From contig NZ_SRYG01000014.1 in the NCBI RefSeq assembly GCF_004793885.1, forward strand, positions 1 through 64,000: a stretch of 64,000 nucleotides of DNA, given 5' to 3'. The notes under the pieces were generated by a model, which saw only the letters and a program-made list of their open reading frames with translations, did no database searches and was not told where the DNA came from. Source of the stretch: Dubosiella muris (GTDB lineage Bacteria > Bacillota_I > Bacilli_A > Erysipelotrichales > Erysipelotrichaceae). The position numbers were made by a program, and so were the translations under genes. Below, one piece after another: positions 38,839 through 47,425 of this stretch (within the stretch, counting starts at the first letter, position 1; each line of letters begins with the position of its first letter).

Positions 38839-40215
38839 TCATTCGAAAGATAAAACGGATCGAAGATTGGAAGAAGGTTGAAGTTTTTGATGGACAAATC
38901 CACGAAACGACAAGGCGTTGACAAGCGTCGTCAGCGCGTCGGAAACCGGCTCGGCCAGCATGAGCGCGACAAGACCGCCATTTGTGAGCGCGGGCAAAAG
39001 ATAGAGCAGGGGAACGAGCAGGATCCCTTTGCGAAAAAACGCGAAGAAAAACGAGCGGCCGCCCGCTCCCAGGGCGTTGTACGTTTGCTGGAACGTTGAA
39101 TTGGCGCCAAGTCCAAAGCATCCAGCCATATAGACAGGAAGCAGATGGGAGCCCAGGTCGATGAGCGCCGGATCGTGCGTGAAAACGGCGAGCACCGGGC
39201 GCGGGAACAAGACAAGAAGAGCAGTCGCGGCGAACGTAAAGGTAAGCGTGATTTGGAGCGTGAGGCGAATCGTCTTTCGCACCCGCCCGGATTGTTGGGC
39301 GCCGTAGTTGTAGCTCAAAATCGGTTGGGCGCCAATCGTGACGCCTTCGACGGGCAGCAGCAAAAACTGAAACATCGAAAACAGGATGGCCATCGCGCCG
39401 ACCGCGACATCTCCGCCAAGCCGGTACGCTTGCGTGTTGAAGCACAAGACGAGCACGCCTTCGGACAAGCTCATGAAAAATGGCGAGGCGCCGAGTTTGA
39501 GAATGTCTTGAATAATGGAGGACTGGGCGTGAAACGTTCGAAAAGACAGACGCAGACGTGTTTTCGGCCCGAGCAAAAAACGCATCGCCCAGAGAAAGGA
39601 AGCCATTTGGGACAGCAGCGTGGCAAGCGCCGCCCCGCGCACGCCCCAGCCCAGCCCGAAAATAAACAACGGGTCGAGAAGGGTGTTCAAGATCGCGCCG
39701 ATCGCGGTCGTCGTCATGGCGGTTTTCGCGAATCCTTGCGTCGTAATGTAGTCGTTCATGCCTACGGACAGCTGGATGAAAAATGTGCCGGCTATATAAA
39801 TGGACAAGTAGTCCAGCGCGAAAGGCAGAGTGGCGTCGCTGGCGCCAAAGGCGATCAGGATCGGTTTTTTGAACAAGGAGACGAGAAAGGTAATCGTCAG
39901 GGAAACGAGTGCGAGCGCGAAAAAGGAGTGGTTGACATACTGTTCGGCTCGTTCGATGTGTTTTTTCCCCATTTCCATCGCGGCGAGCGGCGCGCCGCCC
40001 CGGCCAAACAAATTCGTGAAGGCGGTGACGATGGTGACGATGGGCGCGCAAATGCCAATGGCCGCCATCGCGAGCGTCCCGTTTTCCATTTGTCCGATAA
40101 AGACGCGGTCCACCAGATTGTAAAGCAGCGTGACGAGCTGGGCGCAAATGGCCGGCAGCGCCATGCGAACGAGCAACGTTGCGATCGGTTCCGTTTTCAA
40201 TGCGTTTGATTCCAT
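38839..40215 (-). CDS. MATE-family efflux transporter
   Basis: This 458-residue protein has about 12 membrane helices in two similar halves, as in the MATE (NorM/DinF-like) family that exports drugs or metabolites using a cation gradient. Typical elements are ALPAICAQLVTLLYNLVDRVFIG, GRGGAPLAAMEMGKK and a second-half GAQPILSYNYGAQ. It lies downstream of the XRE regulator on the same strand (gap of about 145 bases with a terminator-like hairpin), suggesting local control. Substrate unknown. Confidence 0.92.
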   Translation of the reverse strand: MESNALKTEPIATLLVRMALPAICAQLVTLLYNLVDRVFIGQMENGTLAMAAIGICAPIVTIVTAFTNLFGRGGAPLAAMEMGKKHIERAEQYVNHSFFALALVSLTITFLVSLFKKPILIAFGASDATLPFALDYLSIYIAGTFFIQLSVGMNDYITTQGFAKTAMTTTAIGAILNTLLDPLFIFGLGWGVRGAALATLLSQMASFLWAMRFLLGPKTRLRLSFRTFHAQSSIIQDILKLGASPFFMSLSEGVLVLCFNTQAYRLGGDVAVGAMAILFSMFQFLLLPVEGVTIGAQPILSYNYGAQQSGRVRKTIRLTLQITLTFTFAATALLVLFPRPVLAVFTHDPALIDLGSHLLPVYMAGCFGLGANSTFQQTYNALGAGGRSFFFAFFRKGILLVPLLYLLPALTNGGLVALMLAEPVSDALTTLVNALSFRGFVHQKLQPSSNLRSVLSFE

Positions 40216-40339
40216 AAAGACTCCTTTCGTGTTCCGGCTTCATTATGGCCAAATCATTCAAAAAACGAAACGGATCCCGTTCCGGTTGAAACCGGGTTCG
40301 CAAAAAGCAAGCCGCGTCTTTTGAAAAACGCGAACAAAC

Positions 40340-40368
40340 GAAAACGCCTTGAGCGATTCTCAAGACGT
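40340..40368 (-). terminator. terminator of the XRE regulator gene
   Basis: On the - strand CGTCTTGAG and CTCAAGGCG pair around AATCG and are followed by TTTTCGTTT. It overlaps the stop codon of the regulator gene. Confidence 0.6.
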
Positions 40369-40833
40369 TGACCGGTTTGATTTTTCTTTTTTTCGTTTCC
40401 AAGTCTGGTACAGCACGTCTTTGAGCACGAGCATCGTGTCCAGATCGCTGTAGCCGGCTTCCGCTTGTAGCTCGTTGAGCAACTGTTCGATCGCCCGGGC
40501 GTAGTACGCGGTGTTGATCGTTTGCGGATAGCGCGCCAAAACCGGGTATTTTTTCGCCCATGCCGACGTCCAGTCGATTTTCTCGTCCACGGCTTCGTCG
40601 GTTTTGGCGATAATCGCCTCGATTTCGAAAAGCGTGGCGTCCAGCTCGATCAATTCGTCGAGTGGAATGTCGTAAAGGCGCGCCATTGTTTTTGCCTGGA
40701 ACACGTCGGGAATCGTTTCGCCCGTTTCCCATTTGGAAATCGTCTGGCGGCTGACGCCCAGCCGTTCGGCCACGTCTTCTTGCGAATAGCCTTTTTTCCT
40801 GCGCGCGTGAAATAAGTTGTTTCCTAAATTCAT
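40360..40833 (-). CDS. XRE-family transcriptional regulator
   Basis: This 157-residue regulator has an N-terminal helix-turn-helix (about residues 4-58; YSQEDVAERLGVSRQTISKWE) and a C-terminal helical part of unknown role. The start at 40833 follows AAGGAGGAAT; a longer frame upstream runs into the intergenic repeat and is not used. It precedes the MATE pump gene on the same strand and may regulate it. Confidence 0.85.
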   Translation of the reverse strand: MNLGNNLFHARRKKGYSQEDVAERLGVSRQTISKWETGETIPDVFQAKTMARLYDIPLDELIELDATLFEIEAIIAKTDEAVDEKIDWTSAWAKKYPVLARYPQTINTAYYARAIEQLLNELQAEAGYSDLDTMLVLKDVLYQTWKRKKEKSNRSTS

Positions 40834-40905
40834 AATTCCTCCTTGTCTGGCTTTATTGTGCCAAAAAGACGGGCGAAGCGCCACCAAGAAAAGTTGACAA
40901 AAATG

Positions 40906-41006
40906 CCAAGAAAAAAGACCTCCAACGAGGCCTTTTTTCAAGAAAGTTTTAAGAAAGGGAATTTGATTATGAAGTGAGCTCTTTTCAGCTCACATTTATT
41001 TAAACA
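40906..41006 (+). repeat. dispersed structured repeat, copy A
   Basis: First of three ~105-bp copies (others at 46857 and 52871). Order: a terminator-like hairpin (AAAAAAGACCTC / GAGGCCTTTTTT), a conserved 35-base linker containing AAGAAAGGGA and ATGAAGTGA, then a second hairpin GTGAGCT/AGCTCAC, then an AT-rich end. The first 78 bases are identical to copy B. It lies between the XRE gene and the 52-residue protein gene. The GAAAGGG-ATG-AAG-TGA string would be a start-stop mini-ORF (Met-Lys). Confidence 0.85.
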
Positions 41007-41038
41007 TACAAATCGCCTTCCTGCCAAGCGCGACGCTT

Positions 41039-41197
41039 CTACTTTTCGATGCCGCAAAGCTTCAGGATGCCCGCAAAGGCGAACCGGGATGGCCGATGGC
41101 TTGGCGCGCTTGTTTTGACGGGCATCTTCCAGTCGTACATGCCCGACCTCGAGTTTACATATCGTTCGATGATTTCGTGTTCATTGATTTTTTTCAT
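41039..41197 (-). CDS. 52-residue hypothetical protein
   Basis: The small gene is supported by a strong ribosome binding site (AGGGAGG, 8-base spacing) on the - strand. The product begins MKKINEHEIIERYVNSRSG and has a Pro/Ser-rich middle (SAPSHRPSRF), with no signal peptide or membrane segment and no recognised family. It ends just before repeat copy A and is divergent from the ECF sigma operon. Confidence 0.55.
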   Translation of the reverse strand: MKKINEHEIIERYVNSRSGMYDWKMPVKTSAPSHRPSRFAFAGILKLCGIEK

Positions 41198-41295
41198 TGT
41201 TTTTTCCTCCCTGGTACGATCGCATTGTACAAAAGGAAGAACAGGAAATACAGAAAACGGGATTCGAATGAAACGGCGTTTTCCTTTTTTGAACA

Positions 41296-41325
41296 TTGTC
41301 GCGATGAATTTGCGAACGGTATAAT
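41296..41325 (+). promoter_or_regulatory. candidate promoter of the ECF sigma operon
   Basis: TTGTCG and TATAAT are separated by 18 bases. A second element, TGTAAC at about 41342, could be an ECF-type -35 for autoregulation, but the cognate consensus is unknown. Confidence 0.45.
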
Positions 41326-41391
41326 GGAAAAAAATTTTTTTTGTAACGAAACCGACGATTTTTTACATATATGGGTGAAAGGAGAAAGAGG

Positions 41392-41856
41392 ATGGAATCG
41401 TTTGAACACCTTTACGAACAGCACGCCCGATTTATTTACCGGTTTTTGTTGTCGCGCTGCCATGACGAGTCCATTGCCGAAGAGCTGACGCAGGAAACGT
41501 TTTACCAGGCGTACCGCTCGCTGAAATCGTACGACCGCCGATGCCGGATGTCGACATGGCTTTGCGGCATCGCGAAGACGTTGTACGCGGCGTACGTCCG
41601 GGAGCATCCGCCGACGGTGGATTTGGATGATTCCATGATTGCCAACGCCCAAGCCGATCCGGTCGACAAGGTGCGGTTGCTCAAGGCCATCCGGAAGCTG
41701 AGCGACAGCCAGCGCGAAGTCGTCTATTTGCGCATGTATGGCGATTTGAGTTTCGCGGACATTGGCGAAGTGATGGATCGCTCGGAAAACTGGGCGCGGG
41801 TCACGTTTTATCGGGCGAAGGAAAATCTAAGAAGGGAGATGAAACGCGATGGATAA
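41392..41856 (+). CDS. ECF-type RNA polymerase sigma factor
   Basis: This 154-residue sigma-70 family protein has region 2 (about 8-72; HARFIYRFLLSR, EELTQETFYQAYRSLKSY) and region 4 (about 98-150; LSDSQREVVYLRMYGDLSFADIGEVMDRSENWARVTFYRAKENL). AAAGGAG supports the start at 41392 rather than the in-frame ATG at 41371. The 3' end overlaps the anti-sigma gene by 8 bases, so the two proteins are made together. Confidence 0.92.
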   Translation: MESFEHLYEQHARFIYRFLLSRCHDESIAEELTQETFYQAYRSLKSYDRRCRMSTWLCGIAKTLYAAYVREHPPTVDLDDSMIANAQADPVDKVRLLKAIRKLSDSQREVVYLRMYGDLSFADIGEVMDRSENWARVTFYRAKENLRREMKRDG

Positions 41857-43042
41857 ACAAAAAATGCATGATCTTGTGCAGGACTTGCTGCCAAGCTACA
41901 TCGACAAGCTGACACACGAAAGCACAAACGAAACGATCGAAAACCATTTGGCGTCGTGTCCGACGTGCCGGGCGGTGTATGAAAATATGAAGTCGGACAA
42001 CGAGATCCCGAAAGCGGACAGCCGCTCGGTGGACTACCTGCTTCTCATTAAACGAAAGACGTGGAAAAAAATCTTGCTTTCGGTCGTTGGCACCGTGCTG
42101 GTGATCGGCGTCGCGGCGCTGGTGTGGGTGTATGGAATCGGCGTGCCGGCCAAGCCGCAAAATCTAAACGCGAACGTGACGAACACGAATGGAAAAGTCG
42201 TCATTCAGGGAACGGATGAGAAAAAAGGGCAGGGCATCGGCCGGATCCGCTGGCTTCGTCAGGGCGACGTGCTCAAAGCGACCGTGTATGAAACGCCCAA
42301 CGCCGACGCTTCGTTTCATTACGCGTATGAGCAGGAGGGGATCACGCAGGTGTGGCTCAACGGCATGGTGGAATGGGACGACGGGATGGCGATTTCTAGC
42401 TCGATCGCCCGGTTGTACAATATGCGGATCAAAAACACGAGCGACCCCTTGAAAGTGAAAGCGCTCATGACGTACGCGACCGCGCTGGACGAAGACGTGT
42501 CGTACGGGTTTGAAAACGGCGTTTTAACGATTCAAATCGGGCAGGTTTTGGAAAAAGCGGAACTGGATACGATTTCGATCCGGTTGCTTGCCTTGATTCA
42601 AAACGTCAAGCAGGTGGACTGGCTGGTTGGAAACGAGATCGTGCAAAGCGTCCGGCCCGCGGATGTCGCGCCCGATTTAAAAGACGCCTACGCGCATCCG
42701 GCTATTTTGCAGCGGGTGCTTGAAAACCAGGCGTTGGTGTCGATGCGTTCGATGGCGCAGTTTGATTTTCGCTGGGATTTGGACAGCGAACCTGAATTTG
42801 TGGTCGTCACCCTTTGGCAAAACGGAAAGCGGGTTTATGAAAACGGCGGCCGATCCATGCTGGGCATGACGCAAATTGCGTTAAAGGACGGTGAGTACGA
42901 GCTGGAAATCGCAGTCACACAAGACGGACAAGTGAAAAAGGCAAAGCCGGCGCGAGTCGATTTGAAAGAAAACGCCCGTTCGTTCGTTTTCGAGGTCGGG
43001 CAAAGCGGCGGCGACATCGAAGTCAGGGAGGTTGGATCATGA
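41849..43042 (+). CDS. zinc-finger anti-sigma factor with extracytoplasmic domain
   Basis: This 397-residue membrane protein holds the ECF sigma factor inactive. The N-terminal zinc site is HxxxCxxC (His33, Cys37, Cys40), the zf-HC2 signature. One membrane helix spans about 74-96. The large outside part (about 100-397) is beta-rich and not recognised; it is the likely sensor. It overlaps the sigma gene (8 bases) and the next lipoprotein gene (4 bases). Confidence 0.88.
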   Translation: MDKQKMHDLVQDLLPSYIDKLTHESTNETIENHLASCPTCRAVYENMKSDNEIPKADSRSVDYLLLIKRKTWKKILLSVVGTVLVIGVAALVWVYGIGVPAKPQNLNANVTNTNGKVVIQGTDEKKGQGIGRIRWLRQGDVLKATVYETPNADASFHYAYEQEGITQVWLNGMVEWDDGMAISSSIARLYNMRIKNTSDPLKVKALMTYATALDEDVSYGFENGVLTIQIGQVLEKAELDTISIRLLALIQNVKQVDWLVGNEIVQSVRPADVAPDLKDAYAHPAILQRVLENQALVSMRSMAQFDFRWDLDSEPEFVVVTLWQNGKRVYENGGRSMLGMTQIALKDGEYELEIAVTQDGQVKKAKPARVDLKENARSFVFEVGQSGGDIEVREVGS

Positions 43043-43818
43043 AACGAGGATGGATAGCGCTGTGGGTCGGGCTGGCTGGATGGGGCGGCATCGGCTGCGC
43101 GCCGGAAACGGCGACGCTGGATCCGGCCATTGAGAAACAGCTTGTGGAAGAAATGGAAACGGAACGGCAGCAAACGGAAACGACCATACAGATTACGACG
43201 CTGTCCAACGATTCGACGAGCGTTTCGCGCGTGCAAATGTGGGAAGCGGAAGGAATGAAAATTTCGGTGACGGAATCGACAGGCGTTTTGCCGGCCGACG
43301 ATTTGACGTACAGCGTGCAGGCGTCTTCAAACGGCCTGGGCGTGGACGTGTGGCTTGAAAAGACAAACGACGGGTTTTCGATTCGTTCGTATACGCTTGA
43401 TTCATCGTACGCGCAGCCGGCGTCGGAATTCGCGTTTTGGATGCAGTTTTTGTTTACCTGGCGCGATGGCCAAATCGTGGGATTGAATCCGGCGTATCGT
43501 TTTACGAAGGAGGGCAACACGATTACGGCTTCCCTGATGGATCTTGAAGAGGCGGAAGCGGATTTTATGGAGCAAAACGACCGGACAGTCAACGATTTGA
43601 ACCGGGTGGAAATTTACAAAGACGAATACGTGCTGACGTTCGATCGACAAGAGGATTGGTTGTCGCTTCGTTGTTTGAGAGACCGGCTCATGGAAACGAA
43701 TGGCAGCGTATCGGTTGTGAATACGGAAACGACGTGGATGAAAACGGCTCCGTTTCTTTCCAAGGAGGAGCAGGCGCAAATCGGGCAAATCGTCGCGCGT
43801 TTGCTTGAAGATCAATAA
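43039..43818 (+). CDS. lipoprotein of the ECF sigma operon
   Basis: This 259-residue exported protein has a short signal with lipobox GIGC (Cys at about 20). The body is mixed alpha/beta, Thr/Glu-rich at its start and shows no recognised family. Similar layout to LolA/LppX-like lipid-interacting folds is possible but unproven. Its start overlaps the anti-sigma stop (ATGA), so it probably works with it in envelope stress sensing, or is the operon's output. Confidence 0.8.
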   Translation: MKRGWIALWVGLAGWGGIGCAPETATLDPAIEKQLVEEMETERQQTETTIQITTLSNDSTSVSRVQMWEAEGMKISVTESTGVLPADDLTYSVQASSNGLGVDVWLEKTNDGFSIRSYTLDSSYAQPASEFAFWMQFLFTWRDGQIVGLNPAYRFTKEGNTITASLMDLEEAEADFMEQNDRTVNDLNRVEIYKDEYVLTFDRQEDWLSLRCLRDRLMETNGSVSVVNTETTWMKTAPFLSKEEQAQIGQIVARLLEDQ

Positions 43819-43870
43819 AAAAAAGGCGGAAACCGCGATGCGTCTGGGCAGCGGGTTTCGCCTTTTTTAT
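43819..43870 (+). terminator. terminator of the ECF sigma operon
   Basis: AAAAAAAGGCGGAAACC pairs with GGGTTTCGCCTTTTTT, a long stem with T run right after the lipoprotein stop codon. Confidence 0.85.
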
Positions 43871-43982
43871 AAGGTTGTTGTAGAAAAGGGAATTGATATT
43901 CAAACGGGCGTGACCACCCGCTTGACCCTAGTAAAGCATAGACGGTTTCAAAACACAAACCAGACACTTCCAAAGCGGAAAA

Positions 43983-44882
43983 TCAGTCAAAATCGTCGAA
44001 AAAGCGGGATTCTTTGAGTGGTTCGGTCGTCGAAAACCGGCCTTGCTCGATTTGGGACGACCGCTCGATTTTTTCGCGCAAATATTCGTCATAGTGGAGC
44101 GCAAACACGCCGGCGAACAAGACGTCGAGCAAATATTCGATCGAGGCGTCGGTGCAAAACGTCCCGATCTTGGAGTAGAGCTTTTCCCTGGAAGACAGGC
44201 GCAGCACGATGTCGGCTTGCTTGGAGACGGTGCTGTCTCCAATGTTGGTCAGGGCGATGCTTGGAATGCCATTTTCTTTCAAGACGGCTAAAATCTTGTG
44301 ATAGATCGGGGTTTCGCCCGAATAGGACACGATGAGGGCGCACGCGCTGGCAGGCATCGTGTGGGCGTTGTAGAGCAGCTCGCCCTGGAGGTTGACGACT
44401 TCGACGAGCTTGCCGATGCGGCGCATGTTGTGCTTGAACTCCTGAACGATCAATCCGTTGTTGGATACGCCAAACACGGAAATGAGGGACGCCCGGTCGA
44501 GTATCCGGATGGCGTAGTGCAAATCGACGTGGTTGATGAGCTGGAACGTGTCGTCAAGCGCTTCCTTTTTAAGGGTGAGCAGTTTGGAGGCGATCGTGTA
44601 GCATGGATCTTCGGCAGTAAAGGGAAGGTTGGCGTCGATGTCGCAAAAATGGGAGGACAAGTATTCCTCTTCCTTTAAAAACGCCTCTTTCAATTCGGAC
44701 CAGCCTTCAAAGCGCATTTTTTTGGCGATGCGGATGAGGGTGGAAGGGGAGGTGAACGTGGCGTTGGCGATTTCCTTCGTCGTCATCGGTTTGATTTTCT
44801 CTTTTTGTTCTAAAATGAAATCCACGATCGTTTTCTCGCTGTTGGAAAACTTCGTGGTTTCCAGTCGTTCGCGAATAAGCAT
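43983..44882 (-). CDS. RpiR/MurR-family transcriptional regulator
   Basis: This 299-residue regulator has an N-terminal HTH_6 domain (about 1-77; TTKEIANATFTSPSTLIRIAKKMRF) and a SIS sugar-phosphate-binding domain (about 105-245; SVFGVSNNGLIVQEF, ALIVSYSGETPIYHKIL). The start at 44882 follows AAGGAG; a longer frame upstream has no support. Ligands of this family are phosphosugars or amino-sugar phosphates. No sugar gene is adjacent, so the target is unknown. Confidence 0.9.
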   Translation of the reverse strand: MLIRERLETTKFSNSEKTIVDFILEQKEKIKPMTTKEIANATFTSPSTLIRIAKKMRFEGWSELKEAFLKEEEYLSSHFCDIDANLPFTAEDPCYTIASKLLTLKKEALDDTFQLINHVDLHYAIRILDRASLISVFGVSNNGLIVQEFKHNMRRIGKLVEVVNLQGELLYNAHTMPASACALIVSYSGETPIYHKILAVLKENGIPSIALTNIGDSTVSKQADIVLRLSSREKLYSKIGTFCTDASIEYLLDVLFAGVFALHYDEYLREKIERSSQIEQGRFSTTEPLKESRFFDDFD

Positions 44883-45021
44883 AGTCAAATTCTCCTTTTT
44901 TTGTATTATATCGAAAATAGAAACGAGGGAAAAGTTGAAGCGACTGGAAGGAAAAGAACAAAGAGTTTTAGAAATGAATCCGCCGGCTTCGTGAAGTACA
45001 ATAGTCAAAAAGGAGATTGTC

Positions 45022-45609
45022 ATGAAAAAAATTGCAGGACTCATGCTCAGCCTCGTGCTGGCTGTTTCGCTGGCTGCGTGCCAGAACACGCCGGCGGCGA
45101 AAGAAGAGCGCAAGGAGGCAAAAGACGACGCCTCGATTGTCGTTTATTTTTCGGCGACCGGCAATACGAAAAAGATTGCCGAGGACATCGCCCAGCTAAC
45201 GGGGGCCAATTTGTTTGAGATCGAGCCGGCCACACCGTATACGAAGGCGGATCTTGCCTACGACAACGACGATTCACGAGTTGCCAAAGAGCGCACGATG
45301 GATGATCGCAAGGTGGAACTGAAAACAGTCGACGTGCCGGACTGGGACGATTACGACACGGTGTATGTCGGTTATCCGATTTGGTGGGACGAGGCGGCGT
45401 ATCCGGTGGCTTCGTTTGTGAAGGGCAAAGACTTTTCGGATAAAGTCGTGTATCCGTTTTGCACCTCGTCAAGTTCGAAGGTGGGGGACAGCGCGACGAA
45501 ACTGGAGGATTTGACGAAGACAGGTGTCTGGTTTGAAGGACAGCGGTTTGCTGCCGATGCGTCGATTGAAGATGTCGACACGTGGCTGAATGAGATTGGA
45601 GCCGAATAG
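45022..45609 (+). CDS. flavodoxin-fold lipoprotein
   Basis: This 195-residue protein has a signal peptide and lipobox LAAC (Cys20), followed by a flavodoxin-like domain with FMN phosphate loop YFSATGNTKKIAEDIA (from about 47) and VGYPIWWDEAAYP. A membrane-anchored extracellular flavodoxin_4 domain is common in gut Firmicutes and probably takes part in extracytoplasmic electron transfer or reduction; the partner is unknown. AAGGAG precedes the ATG. Confidence 0.9.
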   Translation: MKKIAGLMLSLVLAVSLAACQNTPAAKEERKEAKDDASIVVYFSATGNTKKIAEDIAQLTGANLFEIEPATPYTKADLAYDNDDSRVAKERTMDDRKVELKTVDVPDWDDYDTVYVGYPIWWDEAAYPVASFVKGKDFSDKVVYPFCTSSSSKVGDSATKLEDLTKTGVWFEGQRFAADASIEDVDTWLNEIGAE

Positions 45610-45622
45610 GACGAATACTTTG

Positions 45623-45671
45623 GATCCAGTGAATTTTGTGACGGATCGTCATAAAAGACGCTGGATTTTTA
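45623..45671 (+). terminator. intrinsic terminator
   Basis: GATCCAG and CTGGAT arms enclose a long loop with an inner GACG/CGTC stem and are followed by TTTTTATAT. Confidence 0.6.
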
Positions 45672-45824
45672 TATATACTTATAATATTTATGGATAAAAT
45701 GATGAATTCGAACAATTATTCTGTGTTTTGTGGTATGATTGTTTCAACAAGGAAGAGATAGGAGGGGATTCTTTATGAACAAATACAAACCAAGCAGGAA
45801 CAGGATGAGGAAAGGACGGGATGG

Positions 45825-46841
45825 ATGATGGCATTTCCGTTTGCGGCAACATCAAGACCATCCTTTATTCGCGAGGATGTGGTATTGTATGGATGGAAGA
45901 AAAACTCGCTTTCCGAAAGTCTGGATAGCACCGAGTACCGGGCGGCGTGCAAGCGGCTGTTGTCGGAAAAGCCGGTTTTGGCCCGGATCGTGAAAGCGTG
46001 TATTCCGGAATTTAAGGACATTGATGTCAAGGACATCGAGTCGTTCTATATCGAAGGGACGCCCTATGTAAGCGCCGTCCCTTTGCATCGGGACACGTCG
46101 CGGATCGTTGGAATGAACACGGAAGACGCGAGCGTTTTGGAAGGAACGGCCGCTTTCGACATTTTGTTTCATGTGCTGCTTCCAAAAAGCAGAGAGAGAG
46201 TCAAGGTCTTTGTCGATCTGGAAGCGCAAAACAAGTTTTATCCGGGCTATCCGCTGGAATCGCGGATAGTGTACAACATGTGCCGGATGGTTTCGCGTCA
46301 GTATGGCACGGAGTTCAAAAACTCGCGCTATGGAGAGATCAAAAAATGCTATTCGATTTGGATCTGCAACGATCCGGCGCAGGAATGTGCGAACAGTATG
46401 AACCATTACCATATAACGGAAGAACGCGTGGCGGGGAACATGAAAAGAAACCCGGAAAACTACGATTTGATTTCGGGAATCCTGATTACGCTGGGCGGTG
46501 AAAAGCGGGAAAGGTACGAAGGGATTTTCAAGATGCTGGATGTTTTATTGTCGAACACGATGGAAGCAGCCGACAAGAAAAGGATCCTGGAGGGAGAGTA
46601 CAAGATCCCAATGACGGAGAAATTCAATAAGGAGGTAGAGGATATGTGCAATTTGAGCATGGGCGTGTATGAGTCTGGGCATGTGGATGGATATGAGAAA
46701 GCTATGTTAGCCACAGCTCGCCGGATGCTGGATCTAAAGCAATTTACCGTTGAGATCATTGCGAAAGTAACCGGATTGTCAATCGAGGATGTGCAGGCTT
46801 TGAAGAAGGAAATGGAGCCGTCGGATTTTACAAAAAATTAA
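45825..46841 (+). CDS. PD-(D/E)XK nuclease-family transposase (Rpn-like)
   Basis: This 338-residue protein is of the recombination-promoting nuclease/putative transposase group. The catalytic core is visible as EGTAAFDILFHVL followed by KVFVDLEAQNKF (the D...ExQ pattern). The C-terminal part is helical and ends in a helix-turn-helix-like stretch (FTVEIIAKVTGLSIEDVQALKKEME). The start is uncertain. The best ribosome binding site (AGGAGGGG) serves ATG at 45775, whose frame stops after 17 codons. The main frame is open upstream (EQIQTKQEQDEERTGW) without a start codon, so a -1/+2 frameshift near the 5' end is possible. Otherwise ATG 45825 with GGACGGG is used. Confidence 0.8.
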   Translation: MMAFPFAATSRPSFIREDVVLYGWKKNSLSESLDSTEYRAACKRLLSEKPVLARIVKACIPEFKDIDVKDIESFYIEGTPYVSAVPLHRDTSRIVGMNTEDASVLEGTAAFDILFHVLLPKSRERVKVFVDLEAQNKFYPGYPLESRIVYNMCRMVSRQYGTEFKNSRYGEIKKCYSIWICNDPAQECANSMNHYHITEERVAGNMKRNPENYDLISGILITLGGEKRERYEGIFKMLDVLLSNTMEAADKKRILEGEYKIPMTEKFNKEVEDMCNLSMGVYESGHVDGYEKAMLATARRMLDLKQFTVEIIAKVTGLSIEDVQALKKEMEPSDFTKN

Positions 46842-46856
46842 ATCAGGAAAGCCGTT

Positions 46857-46957
46857 CCAAGAAAAAAGACCTCCAACGAGGCCTTTTTTCAAGAAAGTTT
46901 TAAGAAAGGGAATTTGATTATGAAGTGAGCTCTTATCTAGCTCGCTTGTATTGAACC
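46857..46957 (+). repeat. dispersed structured repeat, copy B
   Basis: Second copy of the repeat described at 40906, 15 bases after the Rpn-like gene and upstream of the thioredoxin gene. The terminator hairpin, linker and ATGAAGTGA are identical to copy A. The second hairpin is GTGAGCT/AGCTCGC, where the one changed base keeps pairing by wobble. Confidence 0.85.
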
Positions 46958-47083
46958 ATATTCCGGCTTTTGCCTCAAATGTTATGCACAACAAAAATCA
47001 TTTTGTTTTTTTGAAGCGTTTCGAATGGTGTTTTGGAAAAGACTTTGTACAATAAGCGAAGAGACGGAAAGGAGGAGCCGCAA

Positions 47084-47386
47084 ATGATCGAGCAAATTCA
47101 AAGAGTGGACCAGTTTGCGCAAGGCATTCAAAAAGAGAAGGTGCTTGTGGAGTTTTTCGCGACATGGTGCAAATACTGCAAAGCGGAAATGCCCGTCGTC
47201 GAACAATACGCCCAAGCCAATCCGGATGTGCTTGTCATGCAAGTGGATGTCGACAAATTCCCTGCGCTTGTCGAGAAGTACCATGTGGAACTTTGGCCGA
47301 ATTTCTTCGCTTTTTCCAACGGAAAGATCGTTGACCACAAGCCGGGCAGCCAGCCAATCGAAGCGCTGGAAGCGATGGTAAGATAA
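47084..47386 (+). CDS. thioredoxin-like protein with CKYC active site
   Basis: This 100-residue thioredoxin-fold protein has active site WCKYC instead of the classical WCGPC, and a cis-proline in WPNFF. The length and the order of strands fit a cytosolic thioredoxin. The unusual dipeptide between the cysteines should shift the redox potential. AAAGGAGG with 8-base spacing fixes the start at 47084. It is monocistronic. Confidence 0.88.
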   Translation: MIEQIQRVDQFAQGIQKEKVLVEFFATWCKYCKAEMPVVEQYAQANPDVLVMQVDVDKFPALVEKYHVELWPNFFAFSNGKIVDHKPGSQPIEALEAMVR

Positions 47387-47396
47387 TAGAAAGTCA

Positions 47397-47421
47397 AAGG
47401 CAGGGTCGATCCTGCCTTTCA
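47397..47421. terminator. bidirectional terminator
   Basis: AAAGGCAGG and CCTGCCTTT pair around GTCGAT between the thioredoxin gene and the convergent Cof-type phosphatase gene. Confidence 0.75.
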
Positions 47422-47425
47422 TTGT

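Noticed and set aside
38807-40732. A 641-codon open frame on the - strand across the MATE gene
   Set aside because: It lies in another frame over the whole MATE gene, is Arg/His-rich, has no ribosome binding site and no domain; the MATE frame is clearly the real one.
43983-45113. Longer RpiR regulator starting at 45113
   Set aside because: The extra 77 residues cross the start of the opposite flavodoxin gene and do not resemble the family; ATG 44882 has AAGGAG.
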